This document shows, piece by piece, positions 54,226 through 63,340 of a DNA stretch of 64,000 bases (its first letter is position 1; every line of letters begins with the position of its first letter). The notes under the pieces are model-generated. The model had not been told where the DNA came from. It was given only the letters and a program-made list of their open reading frames with translations, and searched no databases. The DNA comes from Caballeronia insecticola (GTDB lineage: Bacteria; Pseudomonadota; Gammaproteobacteria; Burkholderiales; Burkholderiaceae). Made by a program: the position numbers and the translations under genes. The stretch is taken from the NCBI RefSeq assembly GCF_000402035.1, contig NC_021288.1, forward strand, positions 372,001 to 436,000, given 5' to 3'.

Positions 54226-57200
54226 TTACAAGTGCGCCGTCTCGGCCTCGCTTCCTTCGGTGCTCAAGAAGCCTTCGGCGCGCAAGTAGCGCAAATAAAC
54301 CCCGATCAGCCGTGAGTAATCGACGCTGAGACTCACGTCGGCGCTCGCCAGGCGGCTAATCGTGCCGATCTGCTCGACAGGCATGTCGTGCCAGGTCAGA
54401 TCGCCCGTATAGAAGTCGCGCAAGAGCGCGAGCCCATTCGCGGAATCGATCGTGGCGAGCCGCTGCTTCCACGCGTCCGGCGCCTCCGGCATTGCAACGA
54501 GGCCCGATTCGCCGAGCACCTCGAACCATTCTCGCTGCGCCATATATTCCGGGTTCTGAAGATTTGCAACCGAGAGCCCTTCACGCGGATGCAACGCGAG
54601 CGCGCACAGGGCGCGGGCAAGCACATCGACCGGCGTCATTTCGACGGTTTGCCCCGTCGCCGGATAAGCGCCGAGTTGAACGCAGCCCTGATTGAACAGC
54701 CAGAAGTGATTGTGCTCATAGTTGCTGAAGCCGCTTTCGCTATGTCCCGTCACATTGCCCACGCGCGCGACGGTCGCGGGCAGACCGTATGCGCGACTGT
54801 ACGCGGCCACGCGTTGCTCGCTCACCCACTTGCTCAGCAGATAGCCATTGTCGGACAGCGGGCGCGCCGCATCGATACGCTCTTCGACACGCTGCGCGTC
54901 TTCGAGCATCATCGGCACGGACATGGTCGAGACGAAGCACACAGGTTTCTTGCGTACGGAAAGCGCCAGTTGCAGCAGCGCTTCCGTTCCGCCGACATTT
55001 GCCGCCTTGAGACTGCCGTAGCCATGCAGGTGATGCACGAGCGCGCCACAGTGCAGGATGGCATCCCCTTCCTCGGCGAGCCGTCGCCAGTCGGCAGCGG
55101 CGAGCCCGAGTCCGGCGAGACTCAGGTCGGCGCCGATCACTTCGACACGCGAGAAGTCGATCGCCAGTCCCGCAGCGCGCGCTTCCTCAACGATGCGAGC
55201 GAGTCCGTCCGCTGGACTGGCGGCGCGTTGCAGACAGAACACCTTCCCCACCCGCCGGCTCAACGCGTCGAGTAGATGAATGCCGACGAATCCGCTTGCG
55301 CCAGTCAGGATCACGCTGTTGATAGCCGACGCATTCCGCTCGCCCCACGCGGGCAGCGTCGTGTCGATCAGGGCGAGCGGCGCGGCGGCATCGGCCACAG
55401 CGCGATCGATATCGTCTGCGCGGTCGTTCGCAGTCAATCCGGCAATCGTCGGCGCGCGATAGAAAGCGGGCATCGCGAATTCGAGACCTGTTTCGGCGCG
55501 AACCCGGGCGTGCATGCGCATGGCGAGTATCGAGTTGCCGCCAAGTCTGAAGAAATCATCTTCGCGGCTCACCTGCTCTAGCTTGAGCAGCGCGCACCAG
55601 ATCGCCGCGATGTCGCTTTCGACGCCCGCTCGCGGCGGCTCGCCGTTCGACATCGCAGACGGTGCCGGCAGCGCCTTTCGATCGATCTTGCCCGAGCCCG
55701 AAATCGGCAAGACCGCGAGCTCTACGTAACGCGCGGGCGCCATGTAAAGGGGCAACGTCGTCGCGATCTGTCGACGCAGCGTTTCTTCATCGACGCGCGT
55801 CCCGGACTGCGGCACATAGTACGCCGCGATGTATCGCTGCTCGCCTTCTCCCTGAACGCTGCACGCGGCGCTTTCCACGCCAGGCACGCTCATTAGCTGG
55901 TGCTCGATTTCGCCCAGTTCGATGCGAAAGCCTCGTAGTTTGATCTGCGCATCGTTGCGACCGAAATACTCGATCGTTCCATCGGGCAGATAGCGGCCCA
56001 GATCCCCCGTGCGATACATGCGCGCGTACGGCTTGCCAGCGAAGAGATCGGGCACGAAGCGGCTCATCGTGAGCGCGGTTTCGTTCTGATAGCCGCGCGC
56101 GAGATTATCGCCGCCGATGCAGATTTCCCCCACGCAACCGGGCGGCGCAAGCTGGTCCTGTGTGTTCAACACGTACACGTCGTAGCCCGGCAAGGGCTTG
56201 CCAAGTACGCGAACGCGACCTTGCGGCGTGATCTGGCCGCCGGTTGCCATGACAGTCGCTTCGGTCGGACCGTAGAGTGAAAGCAGGCGCGTATGTGCGG
56301 CCCACCAGCGCGCAGCGGTTTCGTCCAGCGTATCGCCGCCGAAGGCAAGCATCCGAAGGTCGGGAAGCGGTCGCTTCGGCAAGCCCTGTAGCAGCACGGG
56401 CGCGAGAATGGCGTGCGTGACGTGTTCACGTTCGAGCAAACGGTGCAGCATGTCCGGATCGCGTCGAGCGTCTTCCGGTGCGATGATCAACGTGCCGCCG
56501 TGAAGCAGAGCGATGAACATCTCCAGCACGCTCGCATCGAAATTGGTCGACGCGACCAGCGTGCTGATGCATCCGGGACCGTATCCGAGGAGGGACGCGG
56601 CGCCATCGATCATCCGCACCACGCTGTGATGCTCGATCAGCACGCCCTTGGGTTTGCCCGTAGAGCCGGAGGTGTGAATGACGTACGCGAGCGCGTTGGG
56701 CGCGACTATCGGCAGCGCGTGCGGCATGCCGGATCGATCACGCGCGAGTTCGTCGGCATCGACGCACTGCAGATGCGCGAGATCCGCGGCGGCGAGGCTC
56801 GCACGACCCTGCGCATCCGCGATGCATGCAGTCAGCGAGCAGTTCGCCACGAAGTGCTGCAACCGTTCGGCGGGATAGGAAGGATCGAGCGGAACGTATG
56901 CGCAGCCGGCCTTGAGCACGCCCATGATTGCGGCGATCAGAAGCGGTCCTTTCGCCATGGAAAGTCCCACGCATGATCCCGCCGGGACATGTGAAAGAAG
57001 CTGATGCGCGATCCGGTTGCTGAGGACGTCGAGTTCGTCATAGCGCAGGGATTCATCGTTGAACCGGATGGCGACGTGCTCGCCCGCGCGCGCGACGACC
57101 GATGCGAACCGTGCCGGTATCGACATCGCCGCTTCCGTCATCGGCATGCCGTGCGAAAAGCCGCTCAAGAGCACGCGTTGGCGCTCGTTCAGATAGGACA

Positions 57201-60200
57201 GTTCGCCGACTAGTGCGTCGGGTTCGTTCGCTGCGGCATCGATGAGCGTCGCGAGCACTTCGGTCATGCGTTCGGCCGATTGCGCCTCGATGAGCGATCC
57301 ATCGAATTCCAGGCGGCCGTCGATGCCGCCATCCGGATTCGTATAAAAAATTGCGGAGATGTCGACTTTGGACGTACGCGACGGCAACTCTTCGACGGTG
57401 ACGGTTCCATCGCCGATGCATCCATTCAGATCGATGCCGCTTTGCAGACTGAACAGCGTGTTGACCGCGCCGATGTCCGCGACGCCCGCCTCATAAGGCG
57501 TGGCCAGCAAATGCTCGCGGTCCGCAAGCATTTGCGCCTGCACGGCCGAGACCAGATCGCCGAAGCGCTCACGCGGATCGATGCGCATCGTCATGACGGC
57601 CATCGACACCAGCATGCCGTAGAGCGTTTCGCTGCCGGGCACATCGCGTCCGGCTTGCGGATAGCCGCTTGCGAGCGTGGTCTGATCGGTCAAACGCCAC
57701 AGCCACACGAGGTGCAGCGCGAACAGCACGGGCGAGAGTGTCGTGTTGCGTGTCTGCGCGATACGTCGCAGCTTGTCGGTCTGCTCGCGCGTGAGACGCA
57801 TCGTCAATGCGCGGTTGGCGTTCGGCGCGCGGGTGCTGGCGTCGAAAGGCAAGTCGACGCGCAGCGGCACGCCCGCGAGCTTGTTCGACCAGTAAGCCTG
57901 AGCGCGGGCAACCGGCTGCGAGTCCTGCATGCGCGACATCCACGCGCAGTAGTCGAACCAGTTCAGCGCCCGATCGTCGAGCGGCTTTCCTTCGTAGAGC
58001 GCCGCAAGCTCCTCGAGGAGCAACTTCAGCGACCAGCCGTCGAATATTGCGTGATGGATGGCGAACAACACCGTGCTCACCCCGCTTTCGACATCGATCA
58101 ACATGCGGGCACGCCAGGGTGGCGCGTCCGCCAGGCAAACGGGCGAGGCAAGACAGGCGTCGAGTTGCGCATCGATGCTTTGCGCCGTCGCGCTTTCGAG
58201 CGGGATCGACACGTCGCTGGCGGGAGCCGGCATCAGCCGGACGCCGCCGTCGATGTCCGTGAGGCGTGCGCGGAAAAGCGGATCGCGCGCGAATAGCCGC
58301 TTGAGCGCTGCGTGCAGCGCGAGGGGATTCACTTCACGGCTGAAATCCGCGCGCACGACGATGTTGTATGCGTTGTCCGCGGGGTTATGACGGGCCCGGT
58401 GATAGATCGCCTGGGCGATGCCGCTCATGATCGGTACGCCGCTTCGTGCGTCGATACAGGGGATGAGAGGCGGCAATGCGTCGTGGTCGTCGAGCCCTTC
58501 GCGAAGCGCGCGGCAGAACGCGTCGAAAGCGGGATGCGCGAGCAGCAGTCCAGGCTTCACATTCGCGCCGAGCGTTTCTCCGATGCGCTTGCACGTGAGC
58601 GTGGCGAGCAAGGAATGTCCGCCTGCATCGAGAAAATGGCTGCGTTCGTCGATAGACTCGACGGGCACGCCCAAGGTCGCCGCCCACGCGCTTTGCGCCG
58701 CGCGTTCGAGCGTATCGAAGTCGCGCCCGGCCGCGCGCGCCGACGATACGTTGGGCGCCGGCAGCCGCGCGCGATCCACCTTGCCATTCAGATTGAGCGG
58801 CCACGCATCGACGGGAACGAGAAACGCCGGAATCATGTACGACGGCAGACGCGTTTCGAGGCGTCGCCGCAATTCCGTAGGCGCCAGTCCACTCGCGCCG
58901 TACCACGCGACGAGCGCGATACTGCCTTGATGGGCATAGGTGCCAACGCAGACCGCGTTCACCTCGGGTTGAGCCGCGATGACATGATCGACCTCCGAGA
59001 TTTCGACGCGATAGCCGCGTACCTTTACCTGGAAGTCGTTGCGGCCGAGAAATTCGATATCGCCATTTGGCAGAAAGCGACCGAGATCGCCGGAGCGGTA
59101 GATTCGTCCGCAGCCGTCGGCATCGTCGATGAACTTCTCCGCCGTCAGCTCCGGGCGCCGCAGATAGCCCCGCGCGACCGATGGGCCGCCGATACAAATC
59201 TCCCCGATGCCGCCGAGCGGCACGCCACGCCCTTGCGCATCGAGCAGATGAATGGCGTAGCCCGGCAACGGGCGTCCCAGCTCATTCGCGAGCTTGCGGC
59301 CGCCGAACGTGTTTTCCGTCGCGAGCACGGTGGCCTCGGTCGGGCCATAGATGTTCGAAAGGCGCACCACGGCGGACCAGAACCGGACGGTGTCGTCGTC
59401 GCTGGCTTCGCCGCCGCACATAATCGTTTTCAGATCCGGTAGCGGACGGCGTGGCAGCAGGCGCAGCACCGCGGGCGGAAGAAAGGCATGCGTGATGCGC
59501 GCGTCGCTGAGAAACCGGAACATCGCGGACGGGTCTGCGCGCACCGAGTCGGGCGCGACGATCAGATGTCCGCCATGCGTCAGCGGGTTGAATATCTCAA
59601 GCACGCTCGCATCGAAATTGACCGACGCGAATTGCAGCCAGCGCGCACCCGGCCCACGGTCATAACGACCTTCGAGCGATGCGATCATGTGCGCGAGCAT
59701 GCCGCGCTCGATCACGACGCCCTTCGGCTGGCCCGTCGTGCCCGACGTGTAGATGACGTATGCGGCGTAGTTCTGATCGGCGTCGCGGCACAGCGCCGTG
59801 TTGGCCACGCCCGACGATGCTGGCGCGAGCATGTCCTCGATGCGAAGCACCGGGCAATCGAACGTGGCGCGCACGCGCGCCTCGCTGGCGGCGTCGGTGA
59901 TGACGGCGGCGAGCTTCGCATCGGCCGCCATGAAGCGCAGGCGCTCTTCGGGCATGAGCGGATCGAGCGGCACATAGCCTGCGTTCGCCGCCAGTACGCC
60001 GAGTATCGCGGGCACGATGCGCGCGCCGCGCGTCACGCAGATGCCGACCAGCGCGTCTGCCGCGACATGCGGCGTCAGGGCAGCGGCGATTCGCGCGGCC
60101 TCGCGAGCCACTTCCGCATAAGTGAAACACGCATCGGGGCCGCTGACTGCAGGCGCGTCGGCGTATCGACGTGCGATGTCGTCGAACTGCGCGAGCACGT

Positions 60201-61530
60201 CGCGCGGCGGGATGGCGAGCGACGCGCCGTGAGACCATCCACGCCGGCGCGAAACCAGCTCCGGGGTATCGAAATCGATCTGATCTATGGGCGTGTCGAG
60301 TTGAGCCGCGAGACTTGCCAGCAGCGCCAGATAGTGCTCAAGCGCCAGCGCGAGCCCGTGCGCGGATTCCCGATGACGCACGTTCACGTCGAGCGAGATC
60401 TCGTCGTCCAGACGCATGTAGATGGCCGTATCCTCGGTTTCAGGCCTCCGCGAAAAGCGCGCGAGGAAAGTGCTCGCGTGGCCGTCCAGACGAAGCGCAT
60501 CGAACGGCATGGTCTCGCGCTCGATGAGCACGGTCGTGGCGCTGCCGTACTCGTGCTGCACGCGCCTGAGTTCGTCGAGCACGTCGCCTGCGGGAATATT
60601 CGCGTGAAAGTCAGCCAGTGCGAATCTCGACTTCGCATGCAGGAGAAACTGCCGCAGTGTCATGCCCTCTTCGAAGTCGCTGCGAATGAAGCGCACACGT
60701 TCGTCGTAGCCGATTTGCCCGAGTGACTGCCGCTGGCCACGCCGATGGTGCGCCGTGACGATCACGGACTGACGCGCAAGCTTCTGCAACAGTACGTGCA
60801 GCGATGTTTGCAGCAAAAACTCGATGCTCAGGTCAAGCGCGCGGGCCTGCTCCCGAAGTTCGCCGGAAAGCGCCTTGCCGAGCGGCACGGTGAAGCTCAA
60901 TTCGCCCGCTTTCCCTTCAATGGAAGGCGGCTGCCATGCGAACGCGCCATCGCCCAGTTCGCGCACCCAGAATGCGAGGTCGCGACGCCAATTTTCCGGC
61001 TCGAGCGATGCACGTTCGGCGTCGAGGACGGTCTGCTGGTCGAGGCTGATATCGGCAGGCAAGGCGCCGTCGTTGTACGCGCGGGAAATCGCGGCGAACA
61101 ATGGCTCGAGCGAGAAGCGATCGAGCAACGCCCCGTGACAGGCGAACACCAGAAAGCTCTGTGTCTTTCCGCGAAGCAGGGTGATGGACCAGGGCGCGCC
61201 CGCATCCATGCGAAATGGCTGTGCGCAAAGGGTTTCGATGATGGGTGTCGCGCTGACTTCGTCTCCGTGCTCGATGTCGATGATCTCGAGTTCGGCGAGC
61301 GCGGTCTCGTGAAGCAGATAGCGCGGCCCGTCCTCGCCATGGACCATGCGCCAGCGCAAGGGCTTGCAGTGCTGTGCGAGCAACGCTAACGCGTGCCTAA
61401 GACGCTCGCCATCCGGGGTGCCTGTGAGACGAAATACCGCACTCAGATTTTGAGTTTCAGCCGATTGACTTGCGGCGCGGGATTGCGTGCGAGAAAGCGA
61501 CAGCATGTCAAATTTTATTTTTGGTTTCAT
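54226..61530 (-). CDS. Two-module NRPS, C*-A-T-C-A-T-reductase
   Basis: This 2434-residue megasynthetase has these domains. C1 spans about 15-430 with a damaged catalytic motif, H132-G-A-L-L-D-R. A1 spans about 445-930 with YTSGTTGQPKG at 594. T1 has Ser973 in LDAGGHSLL. C2 spans about 1030-1470 with intact HHAIFDG from 1159. A2 spans about 1480-1955 with HTSGSTGKPKG. T2 has Ser2000 in LGGNSIL. The terminal reductase starts near 2070 with GASGFVG from 2077 and a YLLSK motif. Substrate pocket residues read by alignment to GrsA are D-A-L-F-M-G-I-V-L for A1 and D-A-L-I-A-G-L-V-M for A2, both hydrophobic, so aliphatic residues are likely. The reductase would release a dipeptide aldehyde. No phosphopantetheinyl transferase or MbtH protein is beside it. 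No ribosome site is evident at ATG 61530. Confidence 0.93.
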   Translation of the reverse strand: MKPKIKFDMLSLSRTQSRAASQSAETQNLSAVFRLTGTPDGERLRHALALLAQHCKPLRWRMVHGEDGPRYLLHETALAELEIIDIEHGDEVSATPIIETLCAQPFRMDAGAPWSITLLRGKTQSFLVFACHGALLDRFSLEPLFAAISRAYNDGALPADISLDQQTVLDAERASLEPENWRRDLAFWVRELGDGAFAWQPPSIEGKAGELSFTVPLGKALSGELREQARALDLSIEFLLQTSLHVLLQKLARQSVIVTAHHRRGQRQSLGQIGYDERVRFIRSDFEEGMTLRQFLLHAKSRFALADFHANIPAGDVLDELRRVQHEYGSATTVLIERETMPFDALRLDGHASTFLARFSRRPETEDTAIYMRLDDEISLDVNVRHRESAHGLALALEHYLALLASLAAQLDTPIDQIDFDTPELVSRRRGWSHGASLAIPPRDVLAQFDDIARRYADAPAVSGPDACFTYAEVAREAARIAAALTPHVAADALVGICVTRGARIVPAILGVLAANAGYVPLDPLMPEERLRFMAADAKLAAVITDAASEARVRATFDCPVLRIEDMLAPASSGVANTALCRDADQNYAAYVIYTSGTTGQPKGVVIERGMLAHMIASLEGRYDRGPGARWLQFASVNFDASVLEIFNPLTHGGHLIVAPDSVRADPSAMFRFLSDARITHAFLPPAVLRLLPRRPLPDLKTIMCGGEASDDDTVRFWSAVVRLSNIYGPTEATVLATENTFGGRKLANELGRPLPGYAIHLLDAQGRGVPLGGIGEICIGGPSVARGYLRRPELTAEKFIDDADGCGRIYRSGDLGRFLPNGDIEFLGRNDFQVKVRGYRVEISEVDHVIAAQPEVNAVCVGTYAHQGSIALVAWYGASGLAPTELRRRLETRLPSYMIPAFLVPVDAWPLNLNGKVDRARLPAPNVSSARAAGRDFDTLERAAQSAWAATLGVPVESIDERSHFLDAGGHSLLATLTCKRIGETLGANVKPGLLLAHPAFDAFCRALREGLDDHDALPPLIPCIDARSGVPIMSGIAQAIYHRARHNPADNAYNIVVRADFSREVNPLALHAALKRLFARDPLFRARLTDIDGGVRLMPAPASDVSIPLESATAQSIDAQLDACLASPVCLADAPPWRARMLIDVESGVSTVLFAIHHAIFDGWSLKLLLEELAALYEGKPLDDRALNWFDYCAWMSRMQDSQPVARAQAYWSNKLAGVPLRVDLPFDASTRAPNANRALTMRLTREQTDKLRRIAQTRNTTLSPVLFALHLVWLWRLTDQTTLASGYPQAGRDVPGSETLYGMLVSMAVMTMRIDPRERFGDLVSAVQAQMLADREHLLATPYEAGVADIGAVNTLFSLQSGIDLNGCIGDGTVTVEELPSRTSKVDISAIFYTNPDGGIDGRLEFDGSLIEAQSAERMTEVLATLIDAAANEPDALVGELSYLNERQRVLLSGFSHGMPMTEAAMSIPARFASVVARAGEHVAIRFNDESLRYDELDVLSNRIAHQLLSHVPAGSCVGLSMAKGPLLIAAIMGVLKAGCAYVPLDPSYPAERLQHFVANCSLTACIADAQGRASLAAADLAHLQCVDADELARDRSGMPHALPIVAPNALAYVIHTSGSTGKPKGVLIEHHSVVRMIDGAASLLGYGPGCISTLVASTNFDASVLEMFIALLHGGTLIIAPEDARRDPDMLHRLLEREHVTHAILAPVLLQGLPKRPLPDLRMLAFGGDTLDETAARWWAAHTRLLSLYGPTEATVMATGGQITPQGRVRVLGKPLPGYDVYVLNTQDQLAPPGCVGEICIGGDNLARGYQNETALTMSRFVPDLFAGKPYARMYRTGDLGRYLPDGTIEYFGRNDAQIKLRGFRIELGEIEHQLMSVPGVESAACSVQGEGEQRYIAAYYVPQSGTRVDEETLRRQIATTLPLYMAPARYVELAVLPISGSGKIDRKALPAPSAMSNGEPPRAGVESDIAAIWCALLKLEQVSREDDFFRLGGNSILAMRMHARVRAETGLEFAMPAFYRAPTIAGLTANDRADDIDRAVADAAAPLALIDTTLPAWGERNASAINSVILTGASGFVGIHLLDALSRRVGKVFCLQRAASPADGLARIVEEARAAGLAIDFSRVEVIGADLSLAGLGLAAADWRRLAEEGDAILHCGALVHHLHGYGSLKAANVGGTEALLQLALSVRKKPVCFVSTMSVPMMLEDAQRVEERIDAARPLSDNGYLLSKWVSEQRVAAYSRAYGLPATVARVGNVTGHSESGFSNYEHNHFWLFNQGCVQLGAYPATGQTVEMTPVDVLARALCALALHPREGLSVANLQNPEYMAQREWFEVLGESGLVAMPEAPDAWKQRLATIDSANGLALLRDFYTGDLTWHDMPVEQIGTISRLASADVSLSVDYSRLIGVYLRYLRAEGFLSTEGSEAETAHL

Positions 61531-61562
61531 TACATTTGCACTACGAATTAAATTGTCGATGC

Positions 61563-61608
61563 ATCGAAGAGATCACCGGCTTTGGCCGGCTGGCAGAATC
61601 TCTTTGAT
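61563..61608 (-). promoter_or_regulatory. Leader hairpin upstream of the NRPS gene
   Basis: An imperfect inverted repeat has outer arms ATCGAAGAGAT and ATCTCTTTGAT (one mismatch) and an inner stem CCGGC with GCCGG around TTTG. On the NRPS strand it lies about 33-78 bases before ATG 61530. It could be a transcript leader structure or a regulator site. Nothing matches a known riboswitch. Confidence 0.4.
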
Positions 61609-61912
61609 CATGGAATGGAAATGCGCGTTGCTACTGATCTAGCGAGATGCAATAAGTTCATCGTTCTTCTCGGCCGAACAGCTTGCAGCGATTCGGCCGA
61701 TTGCGCCCGGCCGCACCGCTACAAGCGTCACCGGCGTGTATGACGAAACAACGATCATCCGATAACGGAACTGCCAAAGCCACCGCATCGGCAGATCGCA
61801 ATTTCCGACCCAATGTGGGATAGTCCACGCCCGACCCCTATCCGCCGATCGCAGTCGGATACACGCCTGGGTCAAGTCCGATCAAACACGCTAAAACCCG
61901 AGGAATTCTCCA

Positions 61913-62311
61913 ATGCGTCTTGCTGTTCTTTGTGCTGTGATGCTTCTATCAGTATGTCAATCCACTTTGGCAAAACAAGCCGACTGCATAGATAACGCAA
62001 CGACTCAAATGGCAATGAACGACTGTGCTGACGCGAAACGGAAAGCGGCAGATGACAAGCTCAATGCGACATATCGTGCCCTTCTTTCGAAAATTAGCAA
62101 GGACGGCGCTGAGAAACTGCGCACTGCCCAGCGCGCCTGGATCACGTGGCGCAACGCACAGTGCGAGTTCGACACGATGGGTACCCGCGATGGCAGCATC
62201 AATACTACGGTCTACTTGATGTGCGTTGAAGATCTCATCCGGGCGCAGACAAAGCATCTGGACGCCCAGTTGCACTGCAAGGAGGGCGACCTGTCGTGCG
62301 GTAATCAGTAA
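61913..62311 (+). CDS. LprI-like lysozyme-inhibitor-family (DUF1311) secreted protein
   Basis: This 132-residue exported protein has a Sec signal peptide at about residues 1-21 (RLAVLCAVMLLSVCQSTLA, cleavage after SxA). The mature part is a helical hairpin domain with ALLSKISKDGAEKLRTAQRAWITWRNAQCEF, the LprI/DUF1311 core, and conserved Cys residues for disulfides. Family members bind lysozyme or act in envelope stress. GAGG lies about ten bases before the ATG. It is divergent from the NRPS gene, and its stop is convergent with the FadR-type gene. Confidence 0.85.
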   Translation: MRLAVLCAVMLLSVCQSTLAKQADCIDNATTQMAMNDCADAKRKAADDKLNATYRALLSKISKDGAEKLRTAQRAWITWRNAQCEFDTMGTRDGSINTTVYLMCVEDLIRAQTKHLDAQLHCKEGDLSCGNQ

Positions 62312-62502
62312 CGCATTCATGACGTGCGCGGGAGCGACAACCACCATCGCTCCGCTCGGCGCTTGCAGAATATCCGGCCGTCCGTTCTTATCGTTGCCGA
62401 TCGCTGTCCATACAGCGGCTTTCAGCTCCACAGCCCGCCTGTCAGTCGCCGCCCGCAGTACATCTGAATCGCGACACATCATTCAGGCACCGCCCGTCGC
62501 CC

Positions 62503-63159
62503 TCACTCTCGTTGAGCCGGTATCCGCCATTGCACGTTCAACAGATGGTCGCGCATGCGCGCGGCGGCGGTCGCGCCGTCGCGCTTGATCATCGCTTTCA
62601 CGACAGCCTGATGCTGCTCCGCGAAATGCCGCCGCGTGTCCTGATCGGCGGTTTTCTCGCGCGCGGTCGGCTTCATGCGCATGCCGTTCACCACCTCCAT
62701 CAGCGCGATGATCGCCGGATTGCGCGTGGCCTGCGCAATGAGCAAATGGAAGCGATGATCCCACTGCTGCCACTCGTCGTCGTCGCGGGCCATGGCGTTG
62801 CGCCGCGCGCATTTTTCCAGTTCCGCGAGATCGTCCGGACTGGCCTTGCTCGTCGCCAGTTCGACGAACGCCGGTTCGAGTACCAGCCGCATTTCCGCGA
62901 TATCCGCCGGGCTCGACCCCGCGCGCAGACTGCTGAGCGACGCCGAAAACTTCAGCGGACGCGTGCCCAGATACGTACCGCGCCCGACCCCGCGCCAGAC
63001 TCGCCCCGCCGCTTCCAGCGACGCGAGCGCCCCACGCAGATCGCGCCGGCTCACGCCCAGCGCCTCGGCGAGGCTGCGTTCCGATGGCAACGCGTCGCCG
63101 TCCTTTAGATTGCGCTCCGCGACATAGCCGAGCAGCCTGTCGAGCGTAAGATTTTCCAT
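62503..63159 (-). CDS. FadR/GntR-family transcriptional regulator (FCD domain)
   Basis: This 218-residue regulator has a winged helix-turn-helix at the N-terminus (ERSLAEALGVSRRDLRGALASLEAAGRV). An FCD ligand-binding domain follows, with DHRFHLLIAQATRNPAI as its metal-binding core (Asp, His) and MRDHLLNVQWRI near the end. It is divergent from a gamma-glutamyltransferase-like gene. A 20-bp operator-like repeat lies 14 bases upstream of its start and another just before the neighbour's start. Repression lifted by a carboxylic-acid ligand is the usual mode. Confidence 0.9.
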   Translation of the reverse strand: MENLTLDRLLGYVAERNLKDGDALPSERSLAEALGVSRRDLRGALASLEAAGRVWRGVGRGTYLGTRPLKFSASLSSLRAGSSPADIAEMRLVLEPAFVELATSKASPDDLAELEKCARRNAMARDDDEWQQWDHRFHLLIAQATRNPAIIALMEVVNGMRMKPTAREKTADQDTRRHFAEQHQAVVKAMIKRDGATAAARMRDHLLNVQWRIPAQRE

Positions 63160-63172
63160 GACCTTGCTCAGT

Positions 63173-63192
63173 GAACCATTGTTTATTGGTTC
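63173..63192. promoter_or_regulatory. FadR-type operator copy 1
   Basis: The inverted repeat GAACCA-N8-TGGTTC lies 14 bases before the regulator's ATG at 63159. It has perfect six-base arms and is identical in form to copy 2, so it is a strong candidate autoregulatory site. Confidence 0.7.
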
Positions 63193-63302
63193 AATCTAGC
63201 AGATTGCCGACCGAACGGCGACGATTGCTTTACTTTTTCTGTTGGCATACCCTGAATCAATAGCTACGATTTCACGCGAAGTCGTACGCATCGATGTCAT
63301 TC

Positions 63303-63322
63303 GAACCAATGTTCAATGGTTC
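63303..63322. promoter_or_regulatory. FadR-type operator copy 2
   Basis: The inverted repeat GAACCA-N8-TGGTTC ends 18 bases before the ATG at 63341. Its arms are identical to copy 1 and the eight central bases differ slightly (ATGTTCAA versus TTGTTTAT). It is well placed to block the gamma-glutamyltransferase-family promoter or leader. Confidence 0.7.
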
Positions 63323-63340
63323 GCCAAACGGACAACAGCA

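Noticed and set aside
59488..60726. 412-residue plus-strand open frame inside the NRPS gene
   Set aside because: It is antisense to NRPS adenylation and condensation motifs and has no protein-like features.
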